From positions 682,001 through 746,000 of the forward strand of contig NZ_BAAAXV010000009.1 of NCBI RefSeq assembly GCF_039535785.1: a stretch of DNA of 64,000 nucleotides. Reading direction: 5' to 3'. A program made the position numbers and the translations under genes. Below the pieces are notes generated by a model, which was not told the origin of the DNA, ran no database searches, and worked only from the letters and a program-made list of their open reading frames with translations. The stretch comes from Nonomuraea helvata. GTDB lineage: Bacteria > Actinomycetota > Actinomycetes > Streptosporangiales > Streptosporangiaceae. The first letter of the stretch is position 1; each line of letters opens with the position of its first letter. Shown here piece by piece: positions 26,193 to 34,626 of the stretch.

Positions 26193-27556
26193 CAGTGAAC
26201 TCCTCCCGCGTGCGCGGCCCTGCGCCGGCGCAGCAGCAGCCCGCCGCCCGCGCCGGCCATCACGAGTGCCGCCATCAGCCCGTACGGCCGGGTCTCAGGA
26301 TCCGGCGCCTCGCCGCTGTCCACGCCGCCCTTGGGAGTCTTGGCCACCTGCGCCTTGTAGTACTTGGTCGCGGTCGGCCCGGTGCTCTTGGGCGTGGCCG
26401 AGGCGGAGTTGGTGCCGGTGGCGCTGGGCATCACGATCACGTGCCCGAGGCCGCCGTCGTTGGAGCGGCCGTTCGGTGTGGTGTTGGTCGCGGTGGGCGT
26501 CGATGTCGGTGTGTTGGTCGGCGTGTTCGTCGGGGTGTTGTCGGGGGTGGGGCTGGTCGTGGGGCTGCCCGTCGGCGTCGGGCTGCCCGTCGGGGTGCTG
26601 CCGGGGAGGGTGATGTCGATTGCGCCGGGGTCGCCCTGGAGCGTGCAGGTGGCCTGGTTGTAGATCGGCGGCTCTTCCAAGTCGCCGGTGGTCACCCTGA
26701 ACGCGTCCACATAGGCGTCCTTGGCCTCGGTGTTGATGACCTCGAGCGTGTGCGGCCCGTACTTGAGCTGCGGAGACTCCCAGAGGACCTGCTGGCCCTC
26801 GGTGCCCGTCATGTCCGTCCCGTTGCGGTCCTTGCCCGGCTCGACCAGGGGGTCGGTGACGGGCTCCCCGTCGAGTTTCACCTGGATCGCGCCGAGGCCC
26901 GGTGCGCGCCTGCCGATGTAGGCGACCTTCGTGCCGGTGAAGTCGAGCGTGGCCTTGGCGTTCTGCGCGCTGGTCTTGTGCACGTCGTTGAGGAAGTCCT
27001 TGTACTCCTCCTCGGTGTGCTCCCGCGACCAGCCGGCCGAATAGGTGATGGCCGGCTTGTGGTTGTTGACCATCACCTCGCCCTTGGCGGGCGTGAAGCG
27101 CACGTACAACGCGCCGGGCTTGAAGCGGACCTTGCCCGTACGACTGATGGAGCCCTGGTCGGACAGGCCCTCGGGGAGGTCGAGGTACTCGCCTGGCACC
27201 AGCTCGCGCTGGTCCTTCCCACCCCGGGGCCGGAGCTGGCCGATCCAGGCGCCGCTGATGTCCACGACCCCCTCCAGGTCCAGCGAGGAGCCTTTGGGGA
27301 AGAAGCCCGGCGAGCCGAATTTCCGCACGCTCTTGTACGACATGTCCCAGCGGACTCTCATCAGCCCGCCCGACTCGATCTGCGGGGTCATGCGGGCTTC
27401 CAGGTCCACCCCCGCGCCCGCGATGCCGCCGGTGCACCGGTAGTTGGCCACCAGCGAGGCTTCGGCCTGGCCCGGGAGCGAGGATGTCGCGACTAACGCC
27501 GCAGACGCGGCCACCCCCACCGATGCGGCGATCAACGCCGTACGCCAGCGACTCAC
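26192..27556 (-). CDS. Secreted surface protein with sortase-type C-terminus (second copy)
   Basis: This 454-aa protein has a signal peptide (LIAASVGVAASAALVATSSL, ending near GQAEA), a domain starting with NYRCTGG, a middle beta-rich region, and a Thr-Pro-Ser tract (about 325-360). The C-terminus has PKGGVDSGEAPDP, a hydrophobic helix and RRRR. The PK-x-G-[AV]-D-[ST]-G motif is shared with the first copy. GTG at 27556 has GGAG six bases upstream. It is the likely substrate of the sortase encoded immediately downstream. Confidence 0.87.
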   Translation of the reverse strand: MSRWRTALIAASVGVAASAALVATSSLPGQAEASLVANYRCTGGIAGAGVDLEARMTPQIESGGLMRVRWDMSYKSVRKFGSPGFFPKGSSLDLEGVVDISGAWIGQLRPRGGKDQRELVPGEYLDLPEGLSDQGSISRTGKVRFKPGALYVRFTPAKGEVMVNNHKPAITYSAGWSREHTEEEYKDFLNDVHKTSAQNAKATLDFTGTKVAYIGRRAPGLGAIQVKLDGEPVTDPLVEPGKDRNGTDMTGTEGQQVLWESPQLKYGPHTLEVINTEAKDAYVDAFRVTTGDLEEPPIYNQATCTLQGDPGAIDITLPGSTPTGSPTPTGSPTTSPTPDNTPTNTPTNTPTSTPTATNTTPNGRSNDGGLGHVIVMPSATGTNSASATPKSTGPTATKYYKAQVAKTPKGGVDSGEAPDPETRPYGLMAALVMAGAGGGLLLRRRRAAHAGGVH

Positions 27557-27742
27557 GGGAGACTCCGATCACGCCACAAAATAGACCGAGGGTAGATCTT
27601 AGAGTCGAAAACACCCGCAACACATACCGAACGCGGCAACGACCGACACTTGTGATGAAGCCGTGTCCCCAGGCTCCCGCCATGCGCGGAAAACGGGTAT
27701 ACCTCCCAGTAACAGAACTCTATTCGGGAGGCGAGGCGACCG

Positions 27743-28888
27743 ATGCGGCGAGACCTCTTCGACGAGGAGCACCTGCTCTTCCGCGAGACCGTGCGCGAGT
27801 TCATGGCCCGCGAGGTCGTGCCGCACCACGCTGAGTGGGAGAAGGACGGCATCGTCCCGCGCGAGGTCTGGAAGAAGGCCGGGGAGCTGGGGATGTTCGG
27901 GTTCTCGGTGCCGGAGGAGTACGGCGGTGCGGGGGTCAAGGACTTCCGGTACAACGCGGTCATCGTCGAGGAGATCATCCGGCATGGCGCCTCCGGGCTC
28001 GGGTTCTCGCTGCACAACGACGTCATGGCGCCGTACCTGGTGGATCTGACGAACGACGAGCAGAAGCAGCGGTGGCTGCCCGGCTTCGTCGGCGGCGAGC
28101 TGATCACGGCGATCGCGATGAGCGAGCCGGGGGCCGGGAGCGACCTGCAGGGGATCAGGACCACGGCCATCCGCGAGGACGACCACTACCTGGTGAACGG
28201 CCAGAAGACGTTCATCACGAACGGCGTCAACGCCGACCTCGTCGTCGTCGTGGCCAAGACCGATCCCGCCGCGGGCGCCAAGGGGACGACCCTGGTCGTG
28301 GTCGAGCGCGGCATGGAGGGCTTCGGGCGAGGGCGGAACCTCGAGAAGATCGGGATGAAGGCGCAGGACACGGCCGAACTGTTCTTCGAGAACGTACGGG
28401 TGCCCGTCGCCAACCGCCTCGGCCCCCGCGACGGCGAGGGCTTCTTCCAGCTCATGAACAACCTGCCGCAGGAGCGCCTGTCGATCGCCGTGGCGGCGGT
28501 GGCCGCGGCGGAGGCCGTCCTGGAGGAGACCATCGAGTACTGCAGGACCCGCAAGGCGTTCGGGCGGAGCATCGGCTCGTTCCAGAACACCCGGTTCGTC
28601 CTGGCGGAGCTGACCACCGAGACCGAGATCGCCCGCCACTACGTGGACAAGTGCGTCCTGGCGCTCAACGCCGGCGAGCTGACGGCGGTGGACGCGGCCA
28701 AGGCCAAGTGGTGGACCACCGAGCTGCAGAACAAGGTCATCGACCGCTGCCTCCAGCTCCACGGCGGGTACGGCTACATGACGGAGTACCCGGTCGCCAA
28801 GGCGTGGCTCGACAGCCGGGTCCAAACGATCTACGGCGGCACCACGGAGATCATGAAGGAGATCATCGGCCGGTCGTTCGGGTTCTGA
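27743..28888 (+). CDS. Acyl-CoA dehydrogenase (standard length)
   Basis: This 381-aa FAD enzyme should introduce the 2,3-double bond into acyl-CoA. Motifs include GMFGFSVPEEYGGAG, AIAMSEPGAGSDLQG, VNGQKTFITNG, and CLQLHGGYGYMTEYPV, with the Glu-containing YGGTTEIMKEIIGRS at the end. The length is normal. The ATG at 27743 is preceded by GGGAGGCGAGG; a complementary CCTCCC at 27702 could pair with GGGAGG. It stands alone on the plus strand, divergent from the sortase locus. Confidence 0.93.
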   Translation: MRRDLFDEEHLLFRETVREFMAREVVPHHAEWEKDGIVPREVWKKAGELGMFGFSVPEEYGGAGVKDFRYNAVIVEEIIRHGASGLGFSLHNDVMAPYLVDLTNDEQKQRWLPGFVGGELITAIAMSEPGAGSDLQGIRTTAIREDDHYLVNGQKTFITNGVNADLVVVVAKTDPAAGAKGTTLVVVERGMEGFGRGRNLEKIGMKAQDTAELFFENVRVPVANRLGPRDGEGFFQLMNNLPQERLSIAVAAVAAAEAVLEETIEYCRTRKAFGRSIGSFQNTRFVLAELTTETEIARHYVDKCVLALNAGELTAVDAAKAKWWTTELQNKVIDRCLQLHGGYGYMTEYPVAKAWLDSRVQTIYGGTTEIMKEIIGRSFGF

Positions 28889-28913
28889 CCGCGCGCGAAG
28901 GCGGCCCGCACCT

Positions 28914-28919
28914 CATACT
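28914..28919 (+). promoter_or_regulatory. -10-like box for leaderless transcription of the small membrane protein gene
   Basis: CATACT ends seven bases before the ATG at 28927, the spacing expected when transcription starts at the start codon itself. No Shine-Dalgarno sequence precedes that ATG. Confidence 0.4.
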
Positions 28920-28926
28920 GGACACC

Positions 28927-29088
28927 ATGGACAGCGGCCTGATCCTCCTGGTTTTCCTGGCGTTGCTGTTCGCCTGGGGCCTCAACCGCGTGCGCCGGGC
29001 GTTCCGCCTGGGACCGGTCGGCTATGCCGGCGTGATGATCGTCTTCATCATCGCCATGCTCCTCGTCTGGGGTCAGACCAAGGTGTAG
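28927..29088 (+). CDS. Small two-helix membrane protein (53 aa)
   Basis: This 53-aa protein consists of two hydrophobic helices (LILLVFLALLFAWGLN and AGVMIVFIIAMLLVWGQ) joined by a basic loop (RVRRAFRLGP). It lies 38 bases after the acyl-CoA dehydrogenase gene and has its own likely leaderless start. The function is unknown; the coherent membrane topology and codon use make it likely to be real. Confidence 0.6.
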   Translation: MDSGLILLVFLALLFAWGLNRVRRAFRLGPVGYAGVMIVFIIAMLLVWGQTKV

Positions 29089-29223
29089 ACGTGAACGCCC
29101 CTAGCTGTGCGCGGGCGGGGCAGGCTCCAACGGTCGTAGGCCCGCCATTCCAAGATCGGCAGCGGGGAGGAGGGCGAGCGGGCCCTGGCGCCGGTTCACC
29201 CCGGCAGGCCGAACCAACCCGGC

Positions 29224-29889
29224 TCAGCTCGGTGACGGAGCTGTCCAGGACGCCTCGGACGACGCGAAGGCCAGGATGTGCGGGACCGCCTCGCGCAAAC
29301 TGGCGAAGTGGCGATGCACGCCCTCCACCGCGACAGCGGCGTTCACGCCCCACACCGTCATCCCGGCCCGCAGCCCGGACCGCACTCCGGACGGGGCGTC
29401 CTCGATGACCAGGCAGTCGCCCGGCTCGGCGCCGAGTGCTTCAGCGGCCCGCAGGTACGGGACGGGAGAGGGCTTGCCCTCCTCGACAGCGGCGGCGTCC
29501 ACGATCACGCCCGGCACCGGCAAGGCCGTCCGCAGGAAACGGCCGCGCACCCGGTGCTCGTAGTTGGAGGTCACCAGCGCCCAGGAGCCCGGCGACAGGC
29601 CGTGCAGCAGATCTGACGCGCCGTCGAAAGCCGCATAGACACCGGACCGGACGTCCTCGTCCTCCAACTCGTGCAGCGTGGCCAGGCACTCGCGCGGATC
29701 TCGGTCCGCGGCAACCTGGGCGAACGTCTCCATCGGCCGCGTCCGCAGAGCCACCTGGTAGACCTCGTCCGCATCCAGCCCGTACCGCTCCGCCCACGTT
29801 CCCCAGACCCGGCGCTGGTTGCTCAGCGCGTCGATCAGCGTGCCGTCGACGTCGAACAGGACATACTTACCGCGCGGTCCACCGGTCAC
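29224..29889 (-). CDS. HAD-superfamily phosphatase (beta-phosphoglucomutase-like)
   Basis: This 221-aa hydrolase shows all four HAD motifs: DVDGTLID (nucleophile Asp), VTSNYE (Ser/Thr), the Lys in EEGKPSPVPYL, and VIEDAPSGVRSG. The alpha-helical cap type suggests a small phosphorylated sugar or similar substrate. GTG at 29889 (VTGGPRGKYVLF) has AGGAT upstream and is preferred to the longer frame from 29916. It lies downstream of a MarR gene in the same direction. Confidence 0.88.
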   Translation of the reverse strand: MTGGPRGKYVLFDVDGTLIDALSNQRRVWGTWAERYGLDADEVYQVALRTRPMETFAQVAADRDPRECLATLHELEDEDVRSGVYAAFDGASDLLHGLSPGSWALVTSNYEHRVRGRFLRTALPVPGVIVDAAAVEEGKPSPVPYLRAAEALGAEPGDCLVIEDAPSGVRSGLRAGMTVWGVNAAVAVEGVHRHFASLREAVPHILAFASSEASWTAPSPS

Positions 29890-29922
29890 GCATCGATCCT
29901 GCCAGGCCCCAGCCAAGCGACT

Positions 29923-30351
29923 CTAGCCGGGCATGCCCTCGACGAAACGGGTGAGCAGCCTGGCGAACTCCGCCCGCTCCTCCGCCGTCCACCCCTCCGT
30001 GGCCGCCGCGAACGCCGCCTGCCTGCCGTGGTGGGCCTGCTCCAACGCCGCCCGGCCCGCGTCGGTCAGCACGAGCCACGCCCTGCGCCCGTCAGCCTGA
30101 TCGGCCTCCCGCCTGACCAGGCCCGCCGTCACGGCCGCCGCCACGAGCCGGCTGGCCCTCGGCTGATCGACGTTGAGCGCCTGCGCGACCGTGGAGACGG
30201 TGACGGCCTCGCCGGCGCCCTCGATCACGTCGAGCACCTCGAACTCCGGCCCCGTGGCGCCCTGCTGCCGCGCAAGCGCCCGCCTGCTCTGCCGCCGCCT
30301 GATCGCGACCATCGCCCGCTCGATCGCGGCAATGTCCTTGTCTTTATACAT
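29923..30351 (-). CDS. MarR-family transcriptional regulator
   Basis: This 142-aa protein has a winged-helix domain (EFEVLDVIEGAGEAVTVSTV, VDQPRASRLVAAAVTAGLVR, then DGRRAWLVLTDAGRAALEQA). Only 20 bases separate its ATG from the divergent gene at 30372, and that gap contains a short palindrome, so it probably represses both directions. Confidence 0.9.
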   Translation of the reverse strand: MYKDKDIAAIERAMVAIRRRQSRRALARQQGATGPEFEVLDVIEGAGEAVTVSTVAQALNVDQPRASRLVAAAVTAGLVRREADQADGRRAWLVLTDAGRAALEQAHHGRQAAFAAATEGWTAEERAEFARLLTRFVEGMPG

Positions 30352-30362
30352 ATAGTTGCTAT
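30352..30362. promoter_or_regulatory. MarR-type operator in the 20-bp divergent gap
   Basis: ATAG-TTG-CTAT is a short perfect inverted repeat squeezed between the two start codons (30351 and 30372). It overlaps a plausible plus-strand promoter: TTGTCT, a 16-base spacer, then TATCCT (30360-30365), itself placed for leaderless transcription of the gene at 30372. Binding of the adjacent MarR protein is inferred. Confidence 0.5.
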
Positions 30363-30371
30363 CCTACATTC

Positions 30372-30722
30372 ATGGACAAACCGATTGGCCACTGGCTGAA
30401 GCATCTCGACAACCTGTTGGAAGACGCCATGGAGCAGGCGCTCCAGTCCACGACCCGACGGGAGTGGCAGGTGCTCAACCGGGCGGCCCAGGAAAGCACT
30501 TACACCATGCCGTTCACCGGCGTGGACGAAGCCGTGGAGCGGCTCACCGCCAAGGGCTGGCTGGCGGATGGCAAGCTCACCGACGCGGGCAGGGCCGCGC
30601 ATGAGGAGATCTCCGAGAAGGTCGGGCATTTCAGGCAGCAGGTGCTCGTCGGCGTGAGCTCGCAGGAGTATCTGGCCACCGTCGACGTGCTCCGCCGCAT
30701 GTCCGCCAATCTCACGAAGTAG
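30372..30722 (+). CDS. Small winged-helix (MarR-like) protein
   Basis: This 116-aa protein resembles MarR-type winged-helix proteins: an N-terminal helix (LEDAMEQALQSTTRREWQVL), a turn with EAVERLTAKGWLADGKLTDA, and a C-terminal helix (YLATVDVLRRMSANLTK). It is divergent from a full-length MarR gene with a 20-base gap. It may be a second regulator under control of the first. The 3' end overlaps the convergent hydrolase gene by 11 bases. Confidence 0.78.
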   Translation: MDKPIGHWLKHLDNLLEDAMEQALQSTTRREWQVLNRAAQESTYTMPFTGVDEAVERLTAKGWLADGKLTDAGRAAHEEISEKVGHFRQQVLVGVSSQEYLATVDVLRRMSANLTK

Positions 30723-31464
30723 CGCTTGCTTCCAGGATGACGCGGGCCACGAGCTCCGGATCGTCGCTCATCGGCACGTGACCGCAGCTCTTCAGCAGCT
30801 TGACCCGCTGCCCCGACCACCGGGCCGCGCGTACGGCCTGGCGGCGCAGCAGGAGCCGGTCGCGCTCGCCCCACGCGATCGTGATGGGCGACTTGGGCGG
30901 CGCGGGCGGCATCAAGCCGGCGAACGACTCAAGCGTCTCGTCGAAGCCGCTCGCCCCGCTCAGCGCCTGCGCGGCCGCCGCCAGCGCCTGCGGCTCCAGC
31001 CTGGACGGGTGGGCGACGAGAATCCCGGCGGACGCGCCGCTCAGGAACGGGGTGGCGCCGAACCTGGTCCCTGCCTTCAGGGCACGCAGCACAGCTTGGG
31101 CGTAGCGCAGCTCGGGGCGGGACCAGAAGCCGACGGGCGAGAGCGCCGTCGCCGAACGCACGACGCCACGCGAGGCCAGCTCGAGCGCGATGTAGCCGCC
31201 GAGCGAGTTGCCCGCTACATGCGGCTCGCGGACGCCGAGCCGCGCGCAGAACGACTCGACCGCGTCGGCCAGCGACTCCGCGGTGTAGGGGATGCCCTCA
31301 GGCAGCCCCGGCGAGACTCCGAAACCGGGCAGATCGATCGCGATCACCGTACGCGAGGCGGCGAGCCGGTCCATCACCGGCAGCCAGGCCTGCCAGTGGT
31401 GACCGATCCCGTGAATGAGGATCAGCGGCGCACCGGTGCCTCGTCGCTCGAACGCCAGCTCCAT
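30712..31464 (-). CDS. Alpha/beta-hydrolase
   Basis: This 250-aa hydrolase has the oxyanion motif LIHGIGHHW, the nucleophile Ser in GNSLGGY (near residue 108), an acid in WGERDRLL and the His in CGHVPMSDDPELV. It is cytoplasmic (no signal peptide). It belongs to the broad family that includes lactonases, esterases and C-C hydrolases; the substrate is unknown. Confidence 0.88.
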   Translation of the reverse strand: MELAFERRGTGAPLILIHGIGHHWQAWLPVMDRLAASRTVIAIDLPGFGVSPGLPEGIPYTAESLADAVESFCARLGVREPHVAGNSLGGYIALELASRGVVRSATALSPVGFWSRPELRYAQAVLRALKAGTRFGATPFLSGASAGILVAHPSRLEPQALAAAAQALSGASGFDETLESFAGLMPPAPPKSPITIAWGERDRLLLRRQAVRAARWSGQRVKLLKSCGHVPMSDDPELVARVILEASATS

Positions 31465-31480
31465 AGGGCCAGCTAATCAC

Positions 31481-33697
31481 TCACCTGCCGCGTGTGGGAA
31501 TCTCGAACCAGACGGCTTTGCCTTCCCTGGTGGGACGCGATCCCCAGCGTCTGGCCAGCTGGTCGACGAGGTAGAGGCCGCGCCCGCCCTCGTCGTTCTC
31601 CCCCGCGCTGCGGATGCGCGGCAGGCGCAGGTCCTGGTCGAACACCTCGACCCAGACCGACTCGTCGCCCCTGCGCAGCCTGAGCGTGAACTCCTTGTCG
31701 CCGACCACCTCGTCCTCGAAGCCCGGCACGTCCCAGGACTCCTCGAACGGCAGCGGCGGCCCCTCCACGACCAGCTCCCTGCGCGGGATGCTGGCGGTGG
31801 CCGCGTGGAGCACGACGTTGGTCACGACCTCGGAGACGAGCAGGCAGGCCAGCTCGGCCCGCTCCTCGGGGACGTTCCAGCTCGAGAACGCCTCCGACGC
31901 CATGCGGCGCGCCTCGCCCACCATGATCGGCTGGGCGGGGAACGTGCGCTCCTCGACGGCGAGGTCGACGTCGCTGGAGCGGACGACCAGGATCGCCATG
32001 TCGTCGTCGATCTCGCCCGGTACGGCCACCGTGGCGGTGTCGGCGATGCGCTCGACCTCGGCGCCGGACATCTTGGCGAGCTCTTCGCAGAGCACGCCGA
32101 GCGTCTCCTCCTCGCTCGGCGGCCGGCCGTCGCGGCCCGGGCGGCGGTCGACCAGGCCGTCGGTGTAGAGCAGCAGCGCGGCGCCCGGCGGGAGGGTGCG
32201 CGTCTCCTCCTTGTAGACCAGGTCGGCGTGCAGGCCCTTGGCGCGGACGCCGAGCGGCTGGCCGACCTCCTCGATGTCGAGCTCGACGCACTGGCCGTCG
32301 ACCAGCAGCAGCGGCGGGGCGTGGCCCGCGTTGGCGAACGACAGCTGGCGCGACCAGGCGTCGTAGACCAGGTACTGGCAGGTCACGATGGGCGGGATGC
32401 TGACCTCGGCGCCGTTGTCGTCGTGCTCGGGCGTGGCGATGATGCGGGTCCACTCGTCGAGCCTGGCCAGGATGTCGGCCGGCGACTTGTCGTCCTGGGC
32501 GAAGGCCCGCAGCGCCGCCCTGAGCTGGCCCATGATGGCCGCCGCCTTGGCGCCCCTGCCCTCGACGTCGCCGATCACGATGCCGACCCGGCCGGCCGAG
32601 AGCGGGATCACGTCGTACCAGTCGCCGCCGACCTGGGTCTGGATGCCCTGCCCGTGGGAGGCCAGCGGGGCCGCCGGGTAGTAGCGCACCGCGATGTCCA
32701 GGCCGTCGAGCTGCGGCAGCGCCCGGGGCAGCAGGTATTTCTGGAACGACTCCGCCGTGTGGCGCTCCTCCTCGAACAGCAGCGCGTTGTCGATGGCGAG
32801 CGCGACCCTGGTGGCGATGGCGCCCACGAAGTCGCGGTCGAAGGCGTCGTAGTGGGGGCTGCGCCGGTCGGTGAGGTTGGACAGGCCGAGGTACATCAGC
32901 CCGAGCGTCTCGCCGCGCACCAGCAGCGGAGCGACGATGGCGGAGGTCATGCCGATCTCACCGCACAGCCGCGCGCTGCCCTCGCTGGGGGCCGGGTAGC
33001 TGTTGGAGGCGAAGCTCTCGACCAGGATCGTCTCCTGGCGGCGCAGCGCCGTGTCCGCGTAGTGGCCGGCGGGGTAGCGGATCTCCGCGCCCACCGGCTT
33101 CCATGTGCCCGACGGCGGCGCCCACCCCTGCACGTGCTGCGAGACCCGGCGGACGAGCCTGTCGCCCTCCATCAGCTCGATGAAGCAGTGGTCGGCGAAC
33201 TGCGGGACCAGCATCTCGGCGACCCGCTTGAGCGTCTCCTCGACGTAGAGGGAGCCCGCCAGCCGCTCGCCGATGCGCTCGAGCAGGCCGAACCGGTCTT
33301 TCTCCCGCTCGTTGCTGCGCAGCGCCTCGCGGGCCATGATCACGATGCCGGTCACCGAACCCGAGGGGTGGCGCAGCGGCACGGCCTGGGCGCGTACGTA
33401 GACGATGGTGCCGTCCCCGCGCCGGACGTCGAACGTGCCCTCCCACACGCCGCCCTTGAGCACGTGCTTGGCCAGGTCGATGGCGAGCGGGTGGTCCTTC
33501 TCCAGAATCCCGAGGGACAGGAGGTGGGTGTCACGTGCCGGCGACTTACGGCCGAAGAGCTTCTCGGCGAACGGGTTCCAGTAGAGGAGATTGCTGAAAC
33601 GGTCGGTGACGACCACGGCCATCTCGGTGTGGTCAAGCACAGATCCGGCATCAAGGTGATCAGCCGTTTCTTGTGACAGATCCCCCCAACGGTTCAT
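31481..33697 (-). CDS. PAS-GAF-PP2C (SpoIIE) phosphatase with C-terminal anti-sigma kinase-like domain
   Basis: This 738-aa signalling protein has a PAS domain (about 15-125; MAVVVTDRFSNLLYWNPFAE), a GAF domain (about 150-320), a SpoIIE-type PP2C phosphatase (about 345-565; GGDWYDVIPL, VIGDVEGRGAKAA, ALLLYTDGLVDRR, DDMAILVV) and a C-terminal HATPase of the RsbW type (SEVVTNVVLHA, GRGLYLVDQLARRWG). It probably senses a signal through PAS/GAF and controls an anti-sigma antagonist by dephosphorylation. The ATG at 33697 has GAGGAG ten bases upstream. A STAS antagonist is encoded at 45753 but is not adjacent. Confidence 0.92.
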   Translation of the reverse strand: MNRWGDLSQETADHLDAGSVLDHTEMAVVVTDRFSNLLYWNPFAEKLFGRKSPARDTHLLSLGILEKDHPLAIDLAKHVLKGGVWEGTFDVRRGDGTIVYVRAQAVPLRHPSGSVTGIVIMAREALRSNEREKDRFGLLERIGERLAGSLYVEETLKRVAEMLVPQFADHCFIELMEGDRLVRRVSQHVQGWAPPSGTWKPVGAEIRYPAGHYADTALRRQETILVESFASNSYPAPSEGSARLCGEIGMTSAIVAPLLVRGETLGLMYLGLSNLTDRRSPHYDAFDRDFVGAIATRVALAIDNALLFEEERHTAESFQKYLLPRALPQLDGLDIAVRYYPAAPLASHGQGIQTQVGGDWYDVIPLSAGRVGIVIGDVEGRGAKAAAIMGQLRAALRAFAQDDKSPADILARLDEWTRIIATPEHDDNGAEVSIPPIVTCQYLVYDAWSRQLSFANAGHAPPLLLVDGQCVELDIEEVGQPLGVRAKGLHADLVYKEETRTLPPGAALLLYTDGLVDRRPGRDGRPPSEEETLGVLCEELAKMSGAEVERIADTATVAVPGEIDDDMAILVVRSSDVDLAVEERTFPAQPIMVGEARRMASEAFSSWNVPEERAELACLLVSEVVTNVVLHAATASIPRRELVVEGPPLPFEESWDVPGFEDEVVGDKEFTLRLRRGDESVWVEVFDQDLRLPRIRSAGENDEGGRGLYLVDQLARRWGSRPTREGKAVWFEIPTRGR

Positions 33698-33820
33698 CCG
33701 GAGACCACTCCTCGGGGTGGCATGCACGCAAAGCGGACCACGGGCGCTCCTGCAACAGTCTTGGCCAGGGGAGAGTGGAGGGCCTCCCAGGAGGGATTCA
33801 ACCAAGCAGCCGCGCGCGCG

Positions 33821-34525
33821 TCAGCGCTTGGAGACAAATACGTGCGCGGCGACATCGCGCGGAAGCTCCGCGGGAGTGTCGTTCGCGTCACCGTCACCTG
33901 TCACCCGCACACCGTCGTCGCTCGCCGCGAGCGTCACCTCGCGTCCGGGTTGTATCCCAACTTGCTTGAGTTTAAGCATCACAGCAGGATCGCTTTGCAC
34001 TTGTTCGCTAATTCGCCGCACGACGACAGGTGTGTCTCTCGGGCCTGCCAGCTCCGACATCGAGGTCAGCGCGTTGGCACCGCCCTCGGCGACCTCCTTG
34101 GCGCCCAGCTCGCCCAGCCCCGGGATGGGGTTGCCGTGGGGGCAGACCGTGGGGTTGTCGAGCAGCGTCACCAGGCGCGACTCGACCGACTCCGACATGA
34201 CGTGCTCCCAGCGGCACGCCTCGATGTGCACTTCTTCCCACGGAAGGCCGATCACCTGGGTCAGCAGGCACTCGGCGAGCCGGTGCTTGCGCATCACGCG
34301 CGTGGCCAGCGTGCGGCCCAGGTCGGTCATCGACAGATGCCGGTCGCCCTCGACGCGGACGAGGCCGTCGCGCTCCATGCGGGCGACGGTCTGGCTCACG
34401 GTGGGCCCGCTCTGCTGCAGACGCTCCGCGATGCGAGCGCGAAGGGGGACGATGCCCTCCTCTTCGAGCTCGTAAATCGTGCGGAGGTACATCTCCGTGG
34501 TGTCGATCAGGCCGTGTGCGGTCAA
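33821..34525 (-). CDS. DtxR/IdeR-family metal-dependent regulator
   Basis: This 234-aa protein has the DtxR winged helix (LIDTTEMYLRTIYELEEEGI, ARIAERLQQSGPTVSQTVAR), a metal-binding dimerisation domain (ACRWEHVMSESVESRLV, with CPHGNPIPG) and a C-terminal SH3-like domain. It senses Fe2+ or Mn2+. The only well-placed start is TTG 34525, with GGGAGGA five bases upstream. It is divergent from udgX, and a palindrome lies between them. IdeR (iron) is more likely than MntR, given the length. Confidence 0.93.
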   Translation of the reverse strand: MTAHGLIDTTEMYLRTIYELEEEGIVPLRARIAERLQQSGPTVSQTVARMERDGLVRVEGDRHLSMTDLGRTLATRVMRKHRLAECLLTQVIGLPWEEVHIEACRWEHVMSESVESRLVTLLDNPTVCPHGNPIPGLGELGAKEVAEGGANALTSMSELAGPRDTPVVVRRISEQVQSDPAVMLKLKQVGIQPGREVTLAASDDGVRVTGDGDANDTPAELPRDVAAHVFVSKR

Positions 34526-34548
34526 GGCAGTCCTCCCAAGTAAATGGT

Positions 34549-34562
34549 ACGCCGGTCGGCGT
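34549..34562. promoter_or_regulatory. Palindrome between dtxR-type gene and udgX
   Basis: ACGCCG and CGGCGT are perfect 6-bp arms around two bases. It lies in the divergent intergenic region. It does not match the iron-box consensus (TTAGGTTAGCCTAA-like), so any regulator is unknown. Confidence 0.35.
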
Positions 34563-34626
34563 GGGACTGAGCCCGTCCGCAGCGGGCACAGGAGTCACAG
34601 GAACCCTATTGGGAGAACGACCGACG

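Noticed and set aside
26500-26620. Tandem repeats in the Thr/Pro tract read as a CRISPR-like array
   Set aside because: The repeats encode a Thr-Pro-Ser spacer within a surface protein; there are no spacers of constant length.
31415-33676. Plus-strand frame of about 750 codons opposite the SpoIIE phosphatase gene
   Set aside because: It is an antisense shadow; codon bias and domains support the minus strand only.
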